Made by a program: the position numbers and the translations under genes
Shown: in pieces, positions 17,160 to 26,780 of the stretch
Numbering within the stretch: the stretch's first letter is position 1
Layout: the number at the start of each line of letters is the position of its first letter
Assembly (NCBI GenBank): GCA_049841135.1
Contig: JASGHK010000008.1
Coordinates: 248,001-312,000 of the forward strand
Source: JACRCT01 sp049841135
GTDB lineage: Bacteria > Myxococcota > Myxococcia > Myxococcales > UBA5297
Direction of reading: 5' to 3'
DNA: 64,000 nt
The notes under the pieces: model-generated
Databases searched by the model: none
What the model was told of the DNA's origin: nothing
What the model saw: only the letters and a program-made list of their open reading frames with translations

Positions 17160-17864
17160 CTACGGCCGCGCCTTGGCCGGCACCGCCACCTCGTCGGCCA
17201 GCACCACCTTCACGTCCCAGAGGCAGTCCTTCTCCTCGCTGGCCTTGGGCTCGAGCTTGCCGATCCAGGGGAGCTGCGCCAGGTCCTCGGCGACGAGCTT
17301 GGCGCCCTTGAGCGCGAACTCCTTCTGCCGGGTGCAGTACTCGATGCGGCTCGGGCCGGCGTCCACGGTCAGCTTCGGGCCGAGCCACACCACCGTCACG
17401 TCCCTCTTTCGGTTCTGGTCGATGAGGAAGTCGAGCAGGTAGTGCAGGCTGCGCGGCTTGACGGCCTTGCCCTGCAGGATCACGCCGATCCGCTTCTCGC
17501 AGCCGCCGAGGCGGCAGTAGTACGCGCCCGACTCGAGCATCGCGCCCGGGGCGTCGGACTTGACCACCATCGCCCGCTCGGCGGTGACCTGCAGCTTCGC
17601 CTGGTAGTCCTTCTTCAGTCCCTTGCAGGCGGGGCCGGTGCAGCCGGTGGCCTTCACCGAGATCGTGTCCCCGTCGAGCGTCCAGGTGCCGGCGACGTGC
17701 GTCTTGCCGGCCTTCTCGACCAGCTCCGAGCGGTACCGGTTCTCCGAGTCGAAGGCCACGTAGTGCTCCGCGTTGCCGATCTCCGCGCCGTCGACGAAGT
17801 CCGTGACGGTCGGCGTGGGCACGGCCGCGAGCAGGACGGCGGCAAGCAGGTGCGAGGCGTTCAT
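17160..17864 (-). CDS. exported hypothetical protein
   Basis: The 234-residue protein starts at the ATG at 17864 after a GGGGGA ribosome-binding site and has a short signal peptide (SHLLAAVLLAAVPTPTV). The mature part carries paired Cys residues (TGCTGPACKG, YYCRLGGCEKR, EYCTRQ, DCLWDV), consistent with a disulphide-bonded periplasmic protein. No known domain is recognised. It is divergent from the cyclase gene that starts at 18032. Confidence 0.7.
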   Translation of the reverse strand: MNASHLLAAVLLAAVPTPTVTDFVDGAEIGNAEHYVAFDSENRYRSELVEKAGKTHVAGTWTLDGDTISVKATGCTGPACKGLKKDYQAKLQVTAERAMVVKSDAPGAMLESGAYYCRLGGCEKRIGVILQGKAVKPRSLHYLLDFLIDQNRKRDVTVVWLGPKLTVDAGPSRIEYCTRQKEFALKGAKLVAEDLAQLPWIGKLEPKASEEKDCLWDVKVVLADEVAVPAKARP

Positions 17865-18031
17865 GGGCTTCCCCCAGGATCGAGACGAGGTCCCGATAGG
17901 ACCACGCCGCGCGCGGGGCCGACAAGCCGGCTGGCTGGCTGAAAGCAGCCGGGTTGCGCGGGTCCTTCTGGCGCCGGACACTGCCGCTGGCGGTCGGGCC
18001 AGACGCGCACCCTTCGGGCCCCGGAGACCTC

Positions 18032-21000
18032 GTGACGCTCTCTCAGACCCTGGCCAGCTACCTGCCGCGGATGGTCGTCGACTTCGTCGCGCGCCGCCCG
18101 CGAACCGAGGCGGCCGACGCAGCCGAGCAGCTCTTCCCGGCGGCGGTGATGCTCGCCGACGTCTCCGGTTTCACCCGGCTCGCCGAGCGCCTGCAACAGC
18201 AGGGTCCGGCCGGGGCCGAGTCGCTCACCCGCATCCTCAACGCCTACTTCACCCCGCTCATCGAGCGGATCCACGCCCGCGGCGGCGACGTCGTGAAGTT
18301 CGCCGGCGACGCGATGATGGTGCTCTGGCCGGCGACGAGCCCCGCGGACCTCGGCCCCTGCGTGCGCGCCGCCGCGCTCTGCGGCCTGGAGCTGCAGGAC
18401 TGGTCGCGGCACGGCCAGACGGCGCCCGCGGACGAGCAGCTCTCGCTCAAGGTGTCCATCAGCGCGGGGACCATGCGCCTGTGCCACGTCGGCGGCGTCG
18501 CCGGCCGCTGGGAGCTGCTGGTCACCGGCGAGCCGCTCGCCGCGCTCAACCATGTGACGCACGGCGCCCAGCCCGGCCGCGTGCTGGTCACCCTGGACGT
18601 CGCGCAGCGGCTCCCCGGCGCGCACCTGGCCAAGAGCGGCGAAGGGGACTCCTCCTTCCTCGACGCCCTGCCGGACCCGGTCGCCGCCTCCTCGCCGGCG
18701 ACGATCCCGGATGCTGCCCCGGCCGGCATCGAGGACGGCCTGCGCGCCTACCTCCCCAGGGCCGTGCTCGACCGCCTGGACCAGGCGAGCTTCCTGTCCG
18801 AGCTGCGCACCGCGACGGTGATGTTCGTCAACTTCCCCAACGCCACCTACCAGACGCCGCTCGCCCGCGCGCACCTCATCGCCCAGCTGCTGCAATCCAC
18901 GCTCGACAAGCACGAGGGCACGCTCAACAAGCTCTCGGTCGACGAGAAGGGCGTCTCGATGGTGGCGGCCTTCGGCCTGCCGCCCCGGGTCCACGAGGAC
19001 GATCCGGCGCGGGCGGTGGCGACCGCGCTCTCGCTGCACGAGGAGCTGGCCCGGCTGTCCGTCGTGCACGCCATCGGGCTGACCACCGGCCGCGTCTTCT
19101 CGGGCGTCGTCGGCAGCCCCGAGCGGCGCGAATACACCGTCATGGGCGACTCGGTGAACCTGGCCGCGCGCCTGATGCAGGCCGCCAAGGGCGACGTCCT
19201 GGCGGACGAGGCGACCGCGTCCGCAGCCCGCTCGCGCGCCACCTTCGAGGCCGTCCCGCCGCTCACCGTCAAGGGCAAGTCCGAGCCCATCCCCGCCTTC
19301 CGGCCGACCGCGCTCGTCCAGCGCTCGGTCGCCGCAGCCGCTGCCGCCTCGGGGGCCCCGACGATGATTGGCCGGGAAGCGGAGCGCGCCCGGGCGGCCG
19401 CCGCGCTCTCGGCGCTCGAGGACGCCTCCGCCCGCTCCGGCCTGCTCCTCGTCGAAGGCGAGGCCGGCATCGGCAAGTCGGTCTTCGTCGCGCAGATCCG
19501 CGCCGACGCCGGGCAACGGGGCCTGCGCACCGTCGTCGGCTGGGGCGACGCCGTGGAGTCCGCCAGCCCCTACTTCGCCTTCCGCGCCGCCCTCAAGGAC
19601 CTCGCCGGACCGGGTTCGCTCGACGAGCGCCGGGCGCGACTGCTCGACCTGCTCGACGGCGACTCCGCCGCGCTCGCCCTGGCGCCGCTGCTCAACGCCG
19701 TCGTGCCCCTGGGCCTGCCGGAGACGCCGTTCATCACCGAGATGGCGGGCGCCCTGCGCGCCGACAACACCCGCGATCTGCTCCTGCGCCTGTTCGCAGG
19801 CGCCGCGCGGCGGGCCCGGACGGTCGTCTTGCTGGAGGATGCGCACTGGCTCGACTCCGCCTCGCTGGCGCTGGTGCTCGCGCTCCACCGCCAAGTCCGG
19901 CCGCTCCTCTTGATCGTCTCCACCCGTCCAGTGCCCGACCCCGCGCCGCCCGAGCTTCCGCGCGCTCGCCGACGCCGCCGGGCCGAGCCGCCTCGTGCTC
20001 GAGCCGCTCTCTGGCGAGCAGACGACCAGCCTCGTCTGCCGCCGCCTGGGCGTCGACGCGCTGCCGCCCCAGGCCGCCCGCCTCATCCAGGAGCGCGCCG
20101 CCGGCCACCCGTTCTTCAGCGAGGAGCTGGCCTTCGCGCTTCGCGACTCGGGGGCGTTGAAGATCGCCGGGCGCCGCTGCGAGAGCTCGCCGGCGGAGCC
20201 GACGCGCTCCTGGGAGCGGGCCTGCCCGAGACCGTGCAGGGCATCATCTCCAGCCGCGTCGATCGCCTGCCGCCCGCCGAGCAGCTGACCCTGAAGGCCG
20301 CCAGCGTCGTGGGCCGGGTCTTCGGCCTGGACGTGCTGGAGGCCATCCACCCCCAGCAGCCCGAGCGCGCGCCCCTCTCCGATCAGCTCTCCCGGCTCGA
20401 GAAGCTGGACCTGACCCCGCTCGACTCCCCGGTGCCGGTGCCGACCTACCTCTTCAAGCACGTGGTCACGCACCAGGTGGTCTACGACTTGATGCTCTTC
20501 TCGCAGCGGGCCGAGCTGCACGGCCAGGCAGCGCGCTGGTACGAGGAGAACCGCGCGCAGGAGCTGGCCGCACACGCTCCGCTGCTCGCCCACCACTGGA
20601 GCCGGGCCGGCGACCCGGCGAAGACGCTGGGCTACCTGGAGAAGGCGGGCGAGCAGGCGCTGCAGAGCGGCGCCTACGCCGAGGCGCGGCGCTTCCTGGC
20701 CGAGGCCGACCGGCTCGACCGCGAGAACCCATCCCTGCTCGCAGGTCGCGAGGCCAGCCTCCGCCGCGCACGCCGGCAGCGCCTGCGGGGAGACGCCGAG
20801 CTGTGCCTGGGCAACCTCGCCGAGAGCCGCGCGCACCTGCTCGAGTCCGTCCGGCTCCTGGGCTCGCCGCTCCCCGCTTCGCGGCTGAGGTGGGCGATGG
20901 CGCTGGCCGGCCATGCCCTGCGCCAGCTCGCCCAGCGCCTGCTGCGCCGCCCGCCCGAGGCCGACGCCTTCCGGCGCGAGTGCGCCAACGAGGCGGCGCA

Positions 21001-22138
21001 GGCCTATGAGCGGCTGGGGCCGGTCTGCATCTTCTTCAACCTCCCGCCCGACGCCTTGTTCTGCTCGCTGGCGGGGACCAACCTCGCCGGCCGCGTCGGG
21101 CCCTCGGGGGTGCTCGCCAAGGCCTTCGCCAACTTCGCCATCGGCCTCTCGGTCGCTCCGCTGCCCGCCCTGGCCGAGCGCTATGCGCGCCTTGCGCTCT
21201 CCCAGCTCGGTCCGGCGACCCCGGTGGGCGCCGAGGCCTGGGTCCAGGAGATGGTCGCCCTGTTCTGCACCGGCGCCGGCCGCTGGGACGAGGCGGTCGC
21301 AGGCTTCCGCCGGGGCGCGCAGCTGCACCAGACCCTGGGGGATCGGCGTCGCCAGGAGGAGTGCGAGCTGATCCTCGCCGTCATCGGCCACCTGCGCGGC
21401 GACCTCGCGGGCTCGCTGGCGAGTGCCCGGGAGGTGGCCGAGACCGCCGGCCGGCGCGAGGACCGGCACATGCTGGGCGGCAGCGGCGCCATGGTCGGCC
21501 TCTCGCTGCACCGCCTGGGCCGGTTCGACGAGGCTGCGGCCACGGCCGAGCAGGCCGCCGGCAACGCCCGGCAGGTCCGCGCCCGCCCCGAGCTCATCTG
21601 GGCGCTGGGGGTGCAGTCCGCGGCGGAGCTGGCCCGCGGCGAACGGGAGCGGGCCCTCGCCGCCGCCCAGGAGGCGGTGCGGACCATGGCCGGCCTGATG
21701 CCCACCGCGGCCTGGGTCCTCGAGGGCTACGCCTGCACCGCCGAGACCCTGCTCCGCCTGGCCTCGGAGCGACCGGAGCTCGACGGCCTCGCCCGCGAGG
21801 CGTTCGCCGGCGTCGAGCGGTGCGCCAGGAGCTTCCCGTGGCTGCGGGCGCGCCGGGCCTACCTGGAGGGGCTTCGGGCGGACCTCGCCGGGGACCGGGA
21901 GAAGGGCACTCGCCACCACCTCCGGGCGGTCACCGCGGCCCAGGCGCTGGGGAGCCTCGTCGACGAGGCCCTGGCGCTGCAGGCCATCGTCCTCCTCCCC
22001 CGGCCGGAGAGGCCGCTCGCCGCCCCGCTCGCCGCCCCGGACCGGCGGGAGCGCCTGCGCGAGATCGAGCGGCGCACCGGCCTCGTCCTCCCCTTGGACC
22101 CGGCCTTGGCAGGGTCTCGGGACCAGGCGATCTCCTGA
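18032..22138 (+). CDS. soluble-adenylyl-cyclase-like protein: tandem cyclase domains, AAA ATPase, TPR
   Basis: The 1368-residue protein has two class III nucleotide cyclase domains, an NTPase and a TPR-like tail, the layout of mammalian soluble adenylyl cyclase. Domain 1 (about 35-200) has metal-binding Asp residues in LADVSGFT and KFAGDAMM. Domain 2 (about 260-420) lacks the metal Asp (MFVNFPN) but has the Asn and Arg of the transition-state site (MGDSVNLAARL). The two therefore seem to make one composite active site. Walker A is EGEAGIGKSVF (near 476) and Walker B is VVLLEDAHWLD (near 600). Residues coded by 19955-20170 are in the wrong frame: an extra base in GAGCTTCCG and a compensating shift near 20170 scramble about 72 residues without a stop. 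The GTG at 18032 follows GGAG. The expected product is cAMP. Confidence 0.88.
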   Translation: MTLSQTLASYLPRMVVDFVARRPRTEAADAAEQLFPAAVMLADVSGFTRLAERLQQQGPAGAESLTRILNAYFTPLIERIHARGGDVVKFAGDAMMVLWPATSPADLGPCVRAAALCGLELQDWSRHGQTAPADEQLSLKVSISAGTMRLCHVGGVAGRWELLVTGEPLAALNHVTHGAQPGRVLVTLDVAQRLPGAHLAKSGEGDSSFLDALPDPVAASSPATIPDAAPAGIEDGLRAYLPRAVLDRLDQASFLSELRTATVMFVNFPNATYQTPLARAHLIAQLLQSTLDKHEGTLNKLSVDEKGVSMVAAFGLPPRVHEDDPARAVATALSLHEELARLSVVHAIGLTTGRVFSGVVGSPERREYTVMGDSVNLAARLMQAAKGDVLADEATASAARSRATFEAVPPLTVKGKSEPIPAFRPTALVQRSVAAAAAASGAPTMIGREAERARAAAALSALEDASARSGLLLVEGEAGIGKSVFVAQIRADAGQRGLRTVVGWGDAVESASPYFAFRAALKDLAGPGSLDERRARLLDLLDGDSAALALAPLLNAVVPLGLPETPFITEMAGALRADNTRDLLLRLFAGAARRARTVVLLEDAHWLDSASLALVLALHRQVRPLLLIVSTRPVPDPAPPELPRARRRRRAEPPRARAALWRADDQPRLPPPGRRRAAAPGRPPHPGARRRPPVLQRGAGLRASRLGGVEDRRAPLRELAGGADALLGAGLPETVQGIISSRVDRLPPAEQLTLKAASVVGRVFGLDVLEAIHPQQPERAPLSDQLSRLEKLDLTPLDSPVPVPTYLFKHVVTHQVVYDLMLFSQRAELHGQAARWYEENRAQELAAHAPLLAHHWSRAGDPAKTLGYLEKAGEQALQSGAYAEARRFLAEADRLDRENPSLLAGREASLRRARRQRLRGDAELCLGNLAESRAHLLESVRLLGSPLPASRLRWAMALAGHALRQLAQRLLRRPPEADAFRRECANEAAQAYERLGPVCIFFNLPPDALFCSLAGTNLAGRVGPSGVLAKAFANFAIGLSVAPLPALAERYARLALSQLGPATPVGAEAWVQEMVALFCTGAGRWDEAVAGFRRGAQLHQTLGDRRRQEECELILAVIGHLRGDLAGSLASAREVAETAGRREDRHMLGGSGAMVGLSLHRLGRFDEAAATAEQAAGNARQVRARPELIWALGVQSAAELARGERERALAAAQEAVRTMAGLMPTAAWVLEGYACTAETLLRLASERPELDGLAREAFAGVERCARSFPWLRARRAYLEGLRADLAGDREKGTRHHLRAVTAAQALGSLVDEALALQAIVLLPRPERPLAAPLAAPDRRERLREIERRTGLVLPLDPALAGSRDQAIS

Positions 22139-22245
22139 CCCGTGGGCGTTCGCCCCCGAACGTGATATTTGCCTGTAGCTTCTAAGCTCTTCGACGATCC
22201 CGGCGGCGCATCGCCCGTCCGGGTGCCACACGAGGGAAGCGGACC

Positions 22246-25149
22246 ATGACCAGACTCTCGGTGCTCCAAGCGGCGTTTGCCCTGTCGCTTTCGCTGTCCG
22301 TCGCCGGTTGCACCGGTGCGGGCGAGTCGCCCAACGTGCTCAGCGCACCTCTCCCCGCCGCGGCGGCGCAGCCCGTCGGCACCCGGTCCTTCGCGCTCGC
22401 CGCCAACGGCGAGGCGTGTACCGCCGGCGCCGACTGCACCAGCGACTTCTGCGTGGACGGTGTCTGCTGCAACGAAGCCTGCGGCGGCGGCGCCACCGAC
22501 GACTGCCAGGCCTGCAGCGTCGCCGCGGGCGCTGCGGCCGACGGCACCTGCAGCGCGCGGGCGGCGACCACCGTGTGCCGGGCCTCGGCGGGCGACTGCG
22601 ACCTCGCCGAGACCTGCGACGGCACCGCCGTGCTCTGCCCGGCCGACCAGTTCCAGCCCGCGAGCCACGAGTGCCGGGGCGCGCAGGCCAGCGACCTGTG
22701 CGACCTGCCCGAGACCTGCTCCGGCACCAGCGCGGCCTGCCCGGCCGACCAGGTGGTGAGCGCCGGCACCTCCTGCCGCCCCGCCGCCGACCTCTGCGAC
22801 CTCCCCGAGGCCTGCGACGGGACCTCCAAGGCCTGCCCCGCCGACCAGGTGACGAGCGCCGGCACCTCCTGCCGCCCCGCCGCCGACGTCTGCGACCTCC
22901 CCGAGGCCTGCGACGGAACCGCCAAGGCCTGCCCCGCGGATCGGTTCCAGCCTGCGAGCCACGTGTGCCGGAGCGCACAGGCCGGCGACCTGTGCGACCA
23001 GGCCGAGACCTGCACCGGCACCAGCGCGGCCTGCCCGGCCGACCTGGTGAAGAGCGCCGGCGTCTCCTGCCGCGCCGCCGCCGGCCTCTGCAATCTCCCC
23101 GAGGCCTGCGACGGGACCTCCAAGGCCTGCCCCGCCGACGTGCTGCAGGCCTCCGGCTTCGAGTGCCGCGCGGCCCTGGCGACCAACCTGTGCGACCTGG
23201 CCGAGGTCTGCGACGGAGCCAGCGCCGCCTGCCCTGCCGACCTGGTGAAGCCCGCCAATACCGTCTGCCGCGCCGCCGCCGGCGACTGCGACGTCGCCGA
23301 GAAGTGCGACGGCACCGCCAAGGCCTGCCCGGTCGAGAAGTTCGTGGCCTCGACCGTCACCTGCCGCCCCTCGTACGGGGACTGCGACGTGGGGGAGAAC
23401 TGCCCCGGCAACGCCGCCGACTGCCCGGCCGACAAGATCAAGGTCAAGGGCAGCGTCTGCCGCGCGGCCCTGCCCACCGAGCCGTGCGACGCGCCCGAGA
23501 CCTGCGACGGCGTGGGCATCACCTGCCCGGCGGATCTCGTGAAGCCCGCCAACACCGTCTGCCGCGCCGCGGTGACCGGCGGCTGCGACGTGGCCGAGAA
23601 CTGCGACGGCACCGCCAAGACCTGCCCCACCGACGCCTTCGCCACGGTCAACACCCTCTGCCGCCCCGCCGCCGGCGACTGCGACGTGCCCGAGGTCTGC
23701 ACCGGGACCACCGCCACCTGCCCGACCCCCGACGTCAAGAAGCCGTCGGGCACCGAGTGCCGGGCCTCGCAGGGCCCGTGCGACCCGGCGGAGGCGTGCA
23801 CCGGGAGCTCCGCCGCCTGCCCGGCGGACAAGCTCTCGCCGGGGAGCACCGTCTGCCACCCGGCCAACGGCGCCTGCGACGCGGTGGAGAACTGCACCGG
23901 CACCTCGGCGGCCTGCCCCGCCGACCTGCCCAAGGCCCAGGGGCTCCCCTGCCGCGCCGCCGCGGGCCCGTGCGACCTCGTCGAGACCTGCGACGGCGTG
24001 GTCCGGGAGTGCCCCGCCGACGTCCTCCGCTCCGCGGGCTTCGAGTGCCGGGCGGCCTTGGGCATCTGCGACGTCGCCGAGCAGTGCACCGGCGCCTCGG
24101 CGCAGTGCCCGGCCAACGTGGTCGAAGCCCAGGGCAAACCCTGCCGTCCCAAGGCCGGCGACTGCGACTTCGCCGAGGAGTGCGACGGCGTCAGCGGCGC
24201 CTGCCCGGCCGACCGGATGGTGGCCCTGGGCACCGAGTGCCGCGCGGCCGACGGCGACTGCGACTTCGCCGAGTACTGCACCGGCACCAGCAACGAATGC
24301 CCGGCCGATGCGGTGAAGAACAGCACCATGGTGTGCCGCGTCGCGGCCGGCCCGTGCGACCTGCCCGACCACTGCGACGGCCAGGTCAAGACCTGCCCCG
24401 CCGACGCCCTGGCCGGCCCCGAGGTCGTCTGCCGCGCCGCCGGCGGCGACTGCGACCTGGCCGAGAGCTGCACCGGCACCTCCGCCGACTGCCCGACCGA
24501 CGAGGTCAAGCCGTCGACGGTCGAGTGCCGTGCCTCCTCCGGCGTGTGCGACCTCGCCGAGTCGTGCGACGGCAAGTCGGCGCGCTGCCCGTCCAACGCC
24601 CTCAAGCCCACCGGCCAAGGCTGCCCCGGCGACGGCACCTGCCAGCAGGGCCACTGCGATCACCTGCCCGTCTCCACCGACGACGAGTACAGCACCCTGG
24701 CCGGCGAGGCCCTCGTGGTCGACGCGGCGCAGGGCCTGCTCTCCAACGACGCCGACGCGGACAGCGACGCGCTCAGCGTGGTGCTGGAGACCGAGCCCGG
24801 GCACGGCCGCCTGAGCCTGAAGCAGGACGGCTCCTTCCGCTACGAGCCGGACCACGCCTTCCTGGGCACGGAGACCTTCACCTACCGGGCGAGCGACGGC
24901 TTCGGCAAGGGCGCGGTGGCGACGGTGACCATCACCGTGAAGCCTCAGCCGCTGGACGCCAGCGTCGAGCCGGTCGACGCCGCGATGCCGGTGGACGCCT
25001 CCGCTCCGGACGCGGCGATCGCGGGCGCGGACGCGGGCGAGCCGCGCTTCTCCGGCGGCTGCAGCTGCGCGAGCGCGGCGGCGGGCCCGGCGATGGGCAT
25101 CCTCCTGCTGGCCTTCGCCCTGCCGATGATCGGCCGGCGCCGGAAGTAA
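22246..25149 (+). CDS. cell-surface protein with 21 disintegrin-like repeats and MYXO-CTERM-like tail
   Basis: The 967-residue protein has a lipoprotein-type signal (LSLSVAGC), a short Cys-rich start, then 21 tandem repeats of about 36-40 residues, each like CDLAETCDGTAxxCPAD (about 90-800). Some match ADAM disintegrin sequence closely (DFAEYCTGTSNECPADA). They are followed by a cadherin/VCBS-like Ig domain (DDEYSTLAGEALVVDAAQGL through TFTYRASDGF), an Asp/Ala/Pro linker, and a C-terminal sorting signal: GGCSCASAAAG, a hydrophobic helix and RRRK. The protein should be exported and anchored at the surface. Adhesion is a reasonable guess. A hairpin terminator follows at 25174. Repeats are diverged enough in DNA to assemble reliably. 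Confidence 0.9.
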   Translation: MTRLSVLQAAFALSLSLSVAGCTGAGESPNVLSAPLPAAAAQPVGTRSFALAANGEACTAGADCTSDFCVDGVCCNEACGGGATDDCQACSVAAGAAADGTCSARAATTVCRASAGDCDLAETCDGTAVLCPADQFQPASHECRGAQASDLCDLPETCSGTSAACPADQVVSAGTSCRPAADLCDLPEACDGTSKACPADQVTSAGTSCRPAADVCDLPEACDGTAKACPADRFQPASHVCRSAQAGDLCDQAETCTGTSAACPADLVKSAGVSCRAAAGLCNLPEACDGTSKACPADVLQASGFECRAALATNLCDLAEVCDGASAACPADLVKPANTVCRAAAGDCDVAEKCDGTAKACPVEKFVASTVTCRPSYGDCDVGENCPGNAADCPADKIKVKGSVCRAALPTEPCDAPETCDGVGITCPADLVKPANTVCRAAVTGGCDVAENCDGTAKTCPTDAFATVNTLCRPAAGDCDVPEVCTGTTATCPTPDVKKPSGTECRASQGPCDPAEACTGSSAACPADKLSPGSTVCHPANGACDAVENCTGTSAACPADLPKAQGLPCRAAAGPCDLVETCDGVVRECPADVLRSAGFECRAALGICDVAEQCTGASAQCPANVVEAQGKPCRPKAGDCDFAEECDGVSGACPADRMVALGTECRAADGDCDFAEYCTGTSNECPADAVKNSTMVCRVAAGPCDLPDHCDGQVKTCPADALAGPEVVCRAAGGDCDLAESCTGTSADCPTDEVKPSTVECRASSGVCDLAESCDGKSARCPSNALKPTGQGCPGDGTCQQGHCDHLPVSTDDEYSTLAGEALVVDAAQGLLSNDADADSDALSVVLETEPGHGRLSLKQDGSFRYEPDHAFLGTETFTYRASDGFGKGAVATVTITVKPQPLDASVEPVDAAMPVDASAPDAAIAGADAGEPRFSGGCSCASAAAGPAMGILLLAFALPMIGRRRK

Positions 25150-25173
25150 CGAAGAGAGCCGTTCCGCAGTGAC

Positions 25174-25206
25174 GCAGAGCCCCGCCCCGCGCGGGGCTCT
25201 GCCATT
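25174..25206. terminator. bidirectional intrinsic terminator
   Basis: GCAGAGCCCCG and its complement CGGGGCTCTGC form an 11-bp stem around a short loop, followed by CATTTTC. It lies between two convergent genes (stops at 25149 and 25208) and probably serves both. Confidence 0.8.
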
Positions 25207-25207
25207 T

Positions 25208-26758
25208 TCAGGTCCCCTTCTTCACGCACCGCTCGCAGAGCGACCGCGGCCGCTCGAGCCCGCCGCCGTCGAGCGTCGCGCCGGGAGCACCACAGGGCTC
25301 GCACCGGCCCTCCAGCGCCGCGTCGATGAGCACCAGCCTCTTCGCGTCCCCGGTCGCCTGGCCCTCGAGCTGCTCGAGCTCCAGCTGGCGCTGCCGGCGC
25401 GAAGGCCCAAGCCGTCGGTTGATCTCCTCGAAGGCCCGCTCGACCGACCTCTCCGAGCCGGGCAGGGGGAACAGCGCGTCGGGCTCGCACCACGACGACG
25501 GCCCGCAAAGGCCGGTGACCGCGTCGATGGACATCGAGAAGCGCCCGTCCTCGACGTCGTAGGACCAGGGCGGGACCCCGGCCTGCCGGAGCTGGAGCTC
25601 GAACTGCTCGGCGAGCGCGGTGTCGATGGAGAGCGACGTCACCCCCGCGGCCGTGCAGGTCGCCATCCAGTGGGAGTCGTCCCGGGGCTCGACTTGCGCG
25701 CCGCGGCCCGTCCGCTTGTAGCCGAGCAGCACCAGCCGAAGGGAACGGTCCCGGCAGTCCTGCGCGATCTGCTCCAGGTCCTCGGGGTTGGCGACCGGCG
25801 TCCCGAGCACCACGTGGATCGCCGGAAGCCAGACGCTCTGGCTGGCGCGTGGATGGTTGCGCACCCGGTCGCTGACGAGCTTGACCTCGTCCGAAGCCTG
25901 GACAGAGTAGGCCCAGGCCACCCTGCTCCACTCGACGTCCTTGGCGCGGTGCTGCTCGTCCATCCACTCCAGCCTGCGAGTGGTGAAGGCCGCGCGCATG
26001 CCCGCCTTCTGGATGGCCGCGAGGATGGCGTGGAAGTCGGGATGCTCGGTCGGCTCGCCGCCGCCGAGGACCACCTCGAAGACCTGCGCCTCCTTGAGCC
26101 TCTCGACGATCGGAAGGATGGCCGAGAGCGGAGCGTGCCGGCCGTCGGGGCGCGAGTCCTGGTAGCAGTACGCACAGCCGGCCTCGCAGCGCTCGGTGAT
26201 CTTCAGGTCCACGAGCTCCGGCCAGGTCGAGCGGAACGGGAGGACGTGCGGGTCGGCCGCCCGTGCGAAGGAGAAGCGGGCCTTGGTCCCCCGGTAGCTC
26301 TCCATCACGGTCCAGAAGCCGAGCGGATCGCGCCGGACGCGAGCGTCGCCGAAGTCGGCGGGATCGAGCCCCTGGTCGAAGTCGCTCTCCGGGTGCGGAA
26401 AGCCGTCGCCGCCGCCGAGGATGACGACGCCCTCCTTCATGGCCCAGCGCGCGATCTCCGCCAGCAGCTCCGGCGGGCCCGACCACTGCGTTTGATGGTT
26501 GACCCGCCCTTCGCCGACCGGCCCACCCAGCAACCCGGTCAGCTCGCCCGCCAGCCCCGCTCCATCCAGCTGCAGGCGCAGGTACGGCCGCTTGGCTTCC
26601 GGCGAGGCGAGCAGGAAGTGCTCGTCGTGGTACTCGTGCCCCTCCACCAGGTTCTCGTCCTTGCGGCCGGGCAGGAAGATGACGCTGTGCGCCGAGGACG
26701 AGTTGGTGGCGAACCCGAGCCGCAGGCTATGGAGGAAGAGGTGGGGAGGGCCGGACAT
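25208..26758 (-). CDS. radical SAM protein with N-terminal TNSSS motif and C-terminal Cys pairs
   Basis: The 516-residue protein carries the radical SAM cluster motif CEAGCAYCYQD (CxxxCxxC, about residues 155-165), a GGGEPTEHPDF motif of the same fold, and an extended C-terminal region. It ends with CEPCGAPG and CERCVKKG, resembling a zinc ribbon or auxiliary cluster site. The N-terminus LRLGFATNSSSAHSVIFLPG resembles a Ser-rich leader (FVTNSSSSSF-like) seen at the start of many unrelated bacterial proteins. The substrate is unknown. Radical SAM proteins of this type often modify peptides, but no small precursor gene is seen next to it. The ATG at 26758 was chosen because GGGTAG precedes it; the ATG at 26770 is possible. 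Confidence 0.82.
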   Translation of the reverse strand: MSGPPHLFLHSLRLGFATNSSSAHSVIFLPGRKDENLVEGHEYHDEHFLLASPEAKRPYLRLQLDGAGLAGELTGLLGGPVGEGRVNHQTQWSGPPELLAEIARWAMKEGVVILGGGDGFPHPESDFDQGLDPADFGDARVRRDPLGFWTVMESYRGTKARFSFARAADPHVLPFRSTWPELVDLKITERCEAGCAYCYQDSRPDGRHAPLSAILPIVERLKEAQVFEVVLGGGEPTEHPDFHAILAAIQKAGMRAAFTTRRLEWMDEQHRAKDVEWSRVAWAYSVQASDEVKLVSDRVRNHPRASQSVWLPAIHVVLGTPVANPEDLEQIAQDCRDRSLRLVLLGYKRTGRGAQVEPRDDSHWMATCTAAGVTSLSIDTALAEQFELQLRQAGVPPWSYDVEDGRFSMSIDAVTGLCGPSSWCEPDALFPLPGSERSVERAFEEINRRLGPSRRQRQLELEQLEGQATGDAKRLVLIDAALEGRCEPCGAPGATLDGGGLERPRSLCERCVKKGT

Positions 26759-26780
26759 GGTTCTACCCATATGATCGTTG

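Noticed and set aside
19955..20170. Programmed ribosomal frameshifting in the cyclase gene
   Set aside because: There is no slippery heptamer with a downstream structure, and the same GAGCTC-linked insertion occurs in many unrelated genes, so a sequence error or mutation is more likely.
17861..22231. Very long minus-strand open frame (1456 codons)
   Set aside because: It is the antisense shadow of the cyclase gene in high-GC DNA. The translation lacks domains and is Arg/Gly/Ala-rich, while the plus strand has clear cyclase motifs.
22182..24638. Minus-strand frame of 818 codons with repeated SAGQ segments
   Set aside because: Its repeats are simply the complement of the disintegrin-like repeats on the plus strand, which has the signal peptide, Cys pattern and sorting tail.
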